Source: an uncultured Eggerthellaceae bacterium (GTDB lineage: Bacteria > Actinomycetota > Coriobacteriia > Coriobacteriales > Eggerthellaceae). From it: a stretch of DNA of 9,316 bases. Positions 6,623-9,316 of this stretch are shown one piece after another. A program made the translations under genes and the position numbers. Numbering within the stretch: position 1 is the stretch's first letter; each line of letters opens with the position of its first letter. A model generated the notes under the pieces. It saw only the letters and a list, made by a program, of their open reading frames with translations. It was not told where the DNA came from and searched no databases. Where the stretch lies: contig CANRPV010000052.1 in assembly GCA_947632575.1 (NCBI GenBank), forward strand, positions 1-9,316, written 5' to 3'.

Positions 6623-7384
6623 TTATTTCTTGGCTTTTCCCTGATTGGCAACGGCATCGATCTTCGCCGCGATGATCTCGGGATCGCCCACGTACTCTTT
6701 CGCGAGCACTTTGAAGTCTTTATCGAAGCGATAGACCAGCGGGATACCCGTCGGAATATTGACCTCGATGATCTCGTCATCGCTAAGACCGTCAAACTGT
6801 TTAACCAGTGCACGCAGTGAGTTCCCGTGAGCCGCAATGAGAATACGATCTCCAGCCAACATCCGCGGTTTTACCTCTGACTCAAACCATGGCCATACAC
6901 GTTCAATGGTATCCGCCAAGCATTCGGTATAGGGGATATCAGCCGGATCGACATTGCGATAGGCTGCCTGGCTATGAGCATCCCGATCATCGCCGGGTTT
7001 GAGGGCCGGTGGTCTCACATCGAAGCTACGACGCCAGATCTTGACCTGATCATCTCCGTATTTTTCCGCCGTTTCGGCCTTATTCAGTCCTTGAAGAGCC
7101 CCGTAATGGCGCTCGTTGAGTCGCCAGGTTTTCTCTACGGGAAGCCATGCCCGATCCATCGCGTCAAGCACCAGGTTCAGGGTGTGTATCGCCCGTTTCA
7201 AATAGCTGGTATAGCAGAGATCAAAATCATAGCCGGCGTCTTTGAGTGCTTCGCCACCTTGGAAAGCTTCCTTTTTGCCTACATCAGATAGATCCACATC
7301 GGTCCAGCCAGTGAAAAGATTGGCTTTGTTCCACTCGCTTTCGCCATGGCGTACTAAAACCAACGTCATCTCATTTTCAGCCAT
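6623..7384 (-). CDS. gpmA: 2,3-bisphosphoglycerate-dependent phosphoglycerate mutase
   Basis: Complete 253-aa glycolytic enzyme interconverting 3- and 2-phosphoglycerate in the cytoplasm. The active-site residues of the cofactor-dependent family are visible: RHGE at 12-15 with phospho-acceptor His13, Arg64 in LKRAIHT, Glu91 in LNERHYG, and His186 in AAHGNSL. The FTGWTDVDLS (24-33) and VNIPTGIPLVY (208-218) blocks are typical of true GpmA rather than of broad-specificity phosphatases. Length matches the usual 230-255 aa. The last eight residues (NQGKAKK end) form a basic tail. The start at 7384 has GAGGAGG (7390-7396) 5 nt upstream; the second Met at residue 6 lacks such a site. A short leader ORF overlaps the start, suggesting translational coupling. 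It diverges from ansA and converges with the deformylase-like gene. Confidence 0.97.
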   Translation of the reverse strand: MAENEMTLVLVRHGESEWNKANLFTGWTDVDLSDVGKKEAFQGGEALKDAGYDFDLCYTSYLKRAIHTLNLVLDAMDRAWLPVEKTWRLNERHYGALQGLNKAETAEKYGDDQVKIWRRSFDVRPPALKPGDDRDAHSQAAYRNVDPADIPYTECLADTIERVWPWFESEVKPRMLAGDRILIAAHGNSLRALVKQFDGLSDDEIIEVNIPTGIPLVYRFDKDFKVLAKEYVGDPEIIAAKIDAVANQGKAKK

Positions 7385-7437
7385 CTCTGCCTCCTCATTC
7401 GCGCAGATTTTGCCTTGAGCAGGTGCTCAAAACTCAT
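7366..7437 (-). CDS. Putative 23-aa leader peptide overlapping gpmA start
   Basis: A short minus-strand ORF begins with ATG at 7437, preceded at 6 nt by AAAGGAG (7444-7450), as good a ribosome binding site as any gene here has. It encodes MSFEHLLKAK... and becomes strongly basic (Arg/Lys/Trp) before a TGA at 7366-7368. It passes through the gpmA ribosome binding site and ends 18 nt inside gpmA in another reading frame. That arrangement is typical of a leader peptide whose translation affects initiation of the next gene. No homology is recognised, and it is too short for codon statistics. It might be chance, but the Shine-Dalgarno spacing makes it credible. Confidence 0.45.
   Translation of the reverse strand: MSFEHLLKAKSARMRRQRWLKMR
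7415..7430. promoter_or_regulatory. Perfect palindrome in the gpmA leader
   Basis: TTGAGCA-GG-TGCTCAA is a perfect inverted repeat with 7-bp arms, 31-46 bp upstream of the gpmA ATG and inside the leader ORF. As DNA it looks like a dimeric repressor operator. As RNA it would form a 6-bp stem with a 4-nt loop between the leader start and the gpmA ribosome binding site. No known regulator is assigned. Confidence 0.5.
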
Positions 7438-7709
7438 ATCGAGCTCCTTTGTTTTTAGCTTCGCGGTATCGCGCTTTCTCGCTTTTTGCTTTGTGCTCTC
7501 TTAGCCCGTTCTCAAAGCCATAGCTCAAGTGTATGGAAAGTCCACTGTAGAGTCGCACAGACTCAACACTCTGGTGACCAATTGAAACATCCCCCTTGGC
7601 TCAACGCCACAAATGCTAAGCTGCTGAGTGCGTTATCTCTGATCAATCGGCCTTTTACCACGTGATTCTGCAAGCGAATTGCGCGAAGCGAGCCAGGAAA
7701 GTGGGAGAC
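7438..7709. other. Divergent gpmA/ansA intergenic region
   Basis: This 272-bp non-coding stretch must hold both divergent promoters. Visible items are CGCG-GTAT-CGCG (near 7472-7483), a run of GCTTT/GCTC words on the plus strand (7481-7500; A/G-rich gpmA leader on the other strand), the inverted repeat GAGTC-GCACA-GACTC (7550-7564), and TTGGCT (7596-7601) upstream of TGCTAAGCT (7614-7622) as a poor ansA promoter candidate. CACGTG occurs just before 7665. No further gene is supported. Confidence 0.4.
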
Positions 7710-8822
7710 ATGAGCGCATCAAAAACGACTTCCGTGAAATCGGCTACACCACAATCTGCCGAACGGAGCGCACTAAAGTCACCAGCAAAGTCACCAGCAC
7801 CGAGGCTACTGATAATCTATACAGGGGGCACCATCGGGATGATCGAGGATCCCGCCACCCACTCACTTAAGCCCTTCGACTTTGACCATCTCATCGACAA
7901 TGTGCCCAAGATTGGCCGCTTCGGTTACACAATCCATCATGCTCAATTCGACCCGCCTATCGATTCCTCTAACATGAATCCTTCCCATTGGCAGGCCATT
8001 GTCCGTATCATCGCTGATGCTTACGACGACTACGACGGGTTCGTCGTGCTTCATGGCACCGATACCATGGCCTATACCGCCTCCGCTCTCTCCTTTATGC
8101 TGGGCAATCTCCACAAACCGGTAATCCTCACCGGATCCCAGCTGCCCATCGGCCAAATCCGAGAGGACGGCACCGAAAACCTCATCACTGCCCTACAGAT
8201 CGCCGCGAGCACCGACGAGCTTACCCAAGAGCCCATCATCCAAGAGGTAGCCATTTCCTTTGGCTCCTATCTGTTGCGCGGCAATCGATCCACCAAAATC
8301 AGCTCCACCAACTTCGGCGCTTTCAAGTCGTTTAACTACCCACCGCTTGGCACTATGGATCTTTCCATTCATTTCAACCGTGATCTGCTTCTACGCCCTG
8401 AAGGAATCGGACCGTTGGAGCCTCATTACGAAATGGATCCCCACATCGGCGTGATCTTTCTCTATCCCGGCATAAGCGAAAGCAGTCTGCGCCACCAGCT
8501 AGCCGATCCCGATGCCAAGGCTTTCGTGCTCAGGACCTTCGGAGCTGGCAACGGCCCAACCGAGGAATGGTTCCCGCGCGCTCTCTCTGAAGCGAGCTCT
8601 CACGGCGTCGTCATCGTCAACGTCACCCAATGCCTTGACGGGGGTGTGGAGGAAAAGCGCTATTACACTGGCGACATGCTGGCTCAGGCAGGGGTTATTT
8701 CGGGCTACGACATCAGCTGCGAAGCTGCCATCACCAAACTCATGCACCTCTTCGGCCGTGGTCTCAGTCCAGACCAAGTGCGTGAATATATGCAAACTCC
8801 GCTCTGCGGGGAAATGAGCTAA
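7710..8822 (+). CDS. ansA: Type I (cytoplasmic) L-asparaginase
   Basis: Complete 370-aa enzyme hydrolysing L-asparagine to aspartate and ammonia. Active-site blocks of the asparaginase I family are intact: YTGGTIG (37-43, nucleophile Thr41), HGTDTMAYTAS (115-125, Thr117/Asp118), TGSQLPIGQIREDG (141-154) and LLRGNRSTK (188-196, Lys196). The catalytic domain begins only at about residue 32. The first 31 residues are a Ser/Lys/Ala/Pro-rich tail that normal AnsA proteins, starting just before the TGGT motif, do not have. It is neither a hydrophobic signal peptide nor a lipoprotein signal, so the protein is taken as cytoplasmic. Start chosen at the ATG at 7710 with AGGAAAG about 8 nt upstream, over a GTG at 7662; no ATG lies between 7710 and the TGGT motif. 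The gene diverges from gpmA and precedes lacZ by 209 bp. Confidence 0.94.
   Translation: MSASKTTSVKSATPQSAERSALKSPAKSPAPRLLIIYTGGTIGMIEDPATHSLKPFDFDHLIDNVPKIGRFGYTIHHAQFDPPIDSSNMNPSHWQAIVRIIADAYDDYDGFVVLHGTDTMAYTASALSFMLGNLHKPVILTGSQLPIGQIREDGTENLITALQIAASTDELTQEPIIQEVAISFGSYLLRGNRSTKISSTNFGAFKSFNYPPLGTMDLSIHFNRDLLLRPEGIGPLEPHYEMDPHIGVIFLYPGISESSLRHQLADPDAKAFVLRTFGAGNGPTEEWFPRALSEASSHGVVIVNVTQCLDGGVEEKRYYTGDMLAQAGVISGYDISCEAAITKLMHLFGRGLSPDQVREYMQTPLCGEMS
7775..7798 (+). repeat. Perfect 12-bp tandem duplication in ansA
   Basis: AAAGTCACCAGC occurs twice head to tail (7775-7786 and 7787-7798), in frame, giving KSPAKSPA at residues 23-30 of the N-terminal tail. Exact identity including wobble bases points to a recent slippage duplication in an unconstrained segment. 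Confidence 0.85.
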
Positions 8823-9031
8823 AGAAGACCGCTCGCGCTGTTCGTTCTCAAGTCAGCTGTTTTCGAGCTACGCGATCTCGAGTCGCTTACTCACACCACA
8901 CACTCACGAGTTACTTCTTCTCGGTTGACCGATAAAACCGCTCCTTTTGTCTAGACTTGGACTTCTTTTATGCAGGTCAGCGTAAGCTTTTGCTGCTATG
9001 CAAGCCAAACGGCCTGGTTTAGGAGGATCTC
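8823..9031 (+). promoter_or_regulatory. ansA-lacZ intergenic region, putative lacZ promoter/operator
   Basis: After the ansA stop there is a near-repeat, GTTCTCAAGTC (8844-8854) and GATCTCGAGTC (8874-8884), 30 bp apart. A small hairpin CGGTT/AACCG (8922-8926 with 8936-8940) is followed by CTCCTTTTG and may weakly terminate ansA. Nearer lacZ, TATGCAGGTCA (8969-8979) and TATGCAAGCCA (8997-9007) are direct repeats 28 bp apart, suitable as regulator half-sites. TTGACC (8925) with TAGACT (8952) is a poorly spaced promoter candidate; TGCTATGCA (8994-9002) is an alternative extended -10. AGGAGG at 9021-9026 is the lacZ ribosome binding site. No single promoter can be chosen with confidence. Confidence 0.4.
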
Positions 9032-9316
9032 ATGGAAGACAGGTTAACGTGGTTGGAAGACCCGCAGGTATTTCGAGTCAACCGACTCGACGCGCACACC
9101 GACCATAAATACTACCTCAGTGAGGATGATTTAGACGAGCGTCGGGAAAGTCAAAAGCAATGCCTTAACGGTCTTTGGAAATTCCATTGGAGTCCTAAAC
9201 CTGCCGATCGCCCTGAGAATTTTTATGAAGAGGACTTCGACGACAGCGATTTCGACAGCATCCTCGTCCCTGGCCATATAGAGCTGCAAGGCTATGACCG
9301 CATCCATTACACCAAC
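9032..9316 (+). CDS. lacZ: Beta-galactosidase, GH2 (N-terminal part, cut by window edge)
   Basis: An open frame starts at ATG 9032, 5 nt after AGGAGG, and stays open through the last base, giving the first 95 residues. The opening WLEDPQVFRVNRLDAHTDH (residues 7-25), CLNGLWKFHW (45-54) and VPGHIELQGYDRIHYTN (79-95) are hallmarks of the N-terminal sugar-binding jelly-roll domain of long LacZ-type GH2 beta-galactosidases (about 1000 aa), which hydrolyse lactose and related beta-galactosides. An acidic stretch around 64-75 (EEDFDDSDFD) is probably a surface loop. There is no signal peptide, so it is cytoplasmic. The catalytic residues lie outside the window, so activity cannot be judged. It is on the same strand as ansA but with its own upstream region, so probably separately controlled. 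Confidence 0.9.
   Translation, partial: MEDRLTWLEDPQVFRVNRLDAHTDHKYYLSEDDLDERRESQKQCLNGLWKFHWSPKPADRPENFYEEDFDDSDFDSILVPGHIELQGYDRIHYTN

Noticed and set aside
1..9316. Mobile element, prophage or genomic island
   Set aside because: No transposase, integrase, tRNA gene, attachment repeats or composition break is seen; the genes are housekeeping or metabolic and intact.

Overview
The window is a 9.3 kb, roughly 50% GC stretch of bacterial chromosome, densely coded, with strong AGGAG-type ribosome binding sites. It carries eight protein genes of central carbohydrate, amino-acid and RNA-polymerase housekeeping, one of them cut by the right edge. I see no insertion sequence, phage gene, tRNA, rRNA or CRISPR array. 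The gene set (DUF2804 protein, PfkB sugar kinase, single-domain GH13 enzyme, HelD-type helicase, small deformylase-like protein, cofactor-dependent phosphoglycerate mutase, type I asparaginase, GH2 beta-galactosidase) and the protein flavour suggest a saccharolytic host-associated actinobacterium, most likely a Coriobacteriia member (Atopobium/Olsenella/Collinsella-like). This placement is an impression from family resemblance, not a database result.

Layout, left to right. A DUF2804 gene (1-1032, minus) and a PfkB-family fructokinase-like gene (1247-2248, plus) diverge from a 214-bp region. That region holds three imperfect tandem copies of a roughly 33-bp unit on the DUF2804 side. The kinase converges, with only 12 bp between stop codons, on a minus-strand pair: helD (3718-5865) followed 32 bp downstream by a GH13 alpha-amylase-family gene (2261-3685). 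helD diverges from a peptide-deformylase-like gene (6029-6448, plus), which converges on gpmA (6623-7384, minus). The whole def/gpmA gap is filled by a degenerate 28-bp tandem repeat with hairpin potential. gpmA has a credible 23-codon leader ORF with its own Shine-Dalgarno sequence, overlapping the gpmA start and containing a perfect 16-bp palindrome. Divergent from gpmA lies ansA (7710-8822, plus). After 209 bp comes the start of lacZ (9032 to the edge, plus).

How the genes fit together: lacZ, the GH13 enzyme and the sugar kinase fit uptake and breakdown of small oligosaccharides, feeding glycolysis where GpmA acts. AnsA supplies aspartate and ammonia. HelD recycles stalled RNA polymerase, and sharing a transcript with a glucan-active enzyme would be a curious pairing. 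DUF2804 has no assigned function.

I found no clear new multi-gene system. The points most worth a second look are small. The deformylase-like protein has HTIDH in place of HExDH, losing the catalytic Glu. The GH13 enzyme has NQD in place of the near-invariant NHD. The others are the gpmA leader ORF, the 28-bp hairpin-forming array, the repeats ahead of the DUF2804 gene, and the helD-GH13 pairing.
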